This document shows positions 63,926-64,000 of a stretch of DNA of 64,000 nucleotides, piece after piece. Position 1 is the stretch's first letter. Each line of letters begins with the position of its first letter. Source of the stretch: Branchiostoma floridae (lineage: Eukaryota; Chordata; Leptocardii; Amphioxiformes; Branchiostomatidae); the NCBI RefSeq assembly GCF_000003815.2, contig NC_049988.1, forward strand, positions 15,140,452 through 15,204,451, written 5' to 3'. Both the position numbers and the translations under genes were made by a program. The notes beneath the pieces were generated by a model. That model was not told the DNA's origin, did no database searches, and was given only the letters and a program-made list of their open reading frames with translations.

Positions 63926-64000
63926 TCTACCTCACCTCATAAATTCCCATGTCCAAATAAACTGTTACGACAAAAGCAACAATCAGCCATGTCAACTATT

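Noticed and set aside
1-64000. CRISPR arrays, operons, insertion sequences or other prokaryotic systems
   Set aside because: Introns, a nuclear-type tRNA, MITEs and LINE remains show this is animal nuclear DNA. No regularly spaced short repeats were seen.

Overview
The window is animal genomic DNA, most probably from a cephalochordate (amphioxus, Branchiostoma). This is inferred from split genes with GT-AG introns, a SLCO4-type transporter, a tandem expansion of receptor tyrosine kinases (lineage-specific tyrosine-kinase expansion is known in amphioxus), and many short foldback transposons and non-LTR retrotransposon tails. Species is not certain. There are no operons and no prokaryotic features.

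Left flank (1-13.4 kb): mostly repeats, with direct duplications of about 228, 354, 180 and 150 bp and a 270-bp CA-rich block. It holds a two-coding-exon gene of unknown family (5711-8117, +, 365 aa, mostly disordered). A CpG-rich segment with a palindromic RFX-type X-box (728-740) and a splice donor may be that gene's 5' exon. A doubtful Cys-rich ORF lies at 9206-9700 and a clear tRNA-Pro(UGG) at 13396-13467.

Centre (14.1-32.0 kb): four tandem intronless receptor tyrosine kinase genes, all on +, with starts 4.38-4.40 kb apart. Each encodes a signal peptide, a cadherin-like segment, a unique segment, one EGF-like, one Ig-like and three more EGF-like modules, a membrane helix, a complete-length kinase domain, and a very short tail with one YxN site and a PDZ-type terminus. 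Two ectodomain/promoter types alternate A-B-A-B, which points to duplication of a two-gene unit. Copy 4 has lost the ATP-binding lysine (AAA to AAC) and is a predicted pseudokinase receptor.

Right centre (32.5-38.5 kb, -): an 11-coding-exon SLCO4-like organic anion transporter (751 aa). Its exon phases join cleanly throughout. Intergenic 38.5-45 kb contains a 944-bp TTAA-flanked piggyBac-type non-autonomous element carrying five TGACGTCA palindromes, plus other repeats.

Right (45.1-54.1 kb, -): an 8-coding-exon gene (767 aa) that joins a five-helix N-terminal membrane domain resembling TMD0 of ABCC transporters to an FAD-dependent aldonolactone-oxidase domain. A possible TATA promoter and untranslated first exon lie about 3.5 kb upstream of the start codon. 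From 54.3 kb to the right edge I see no convincing gene except the 3' end of a LINE reverse transcriptase (63.3-63.9 kb, -).
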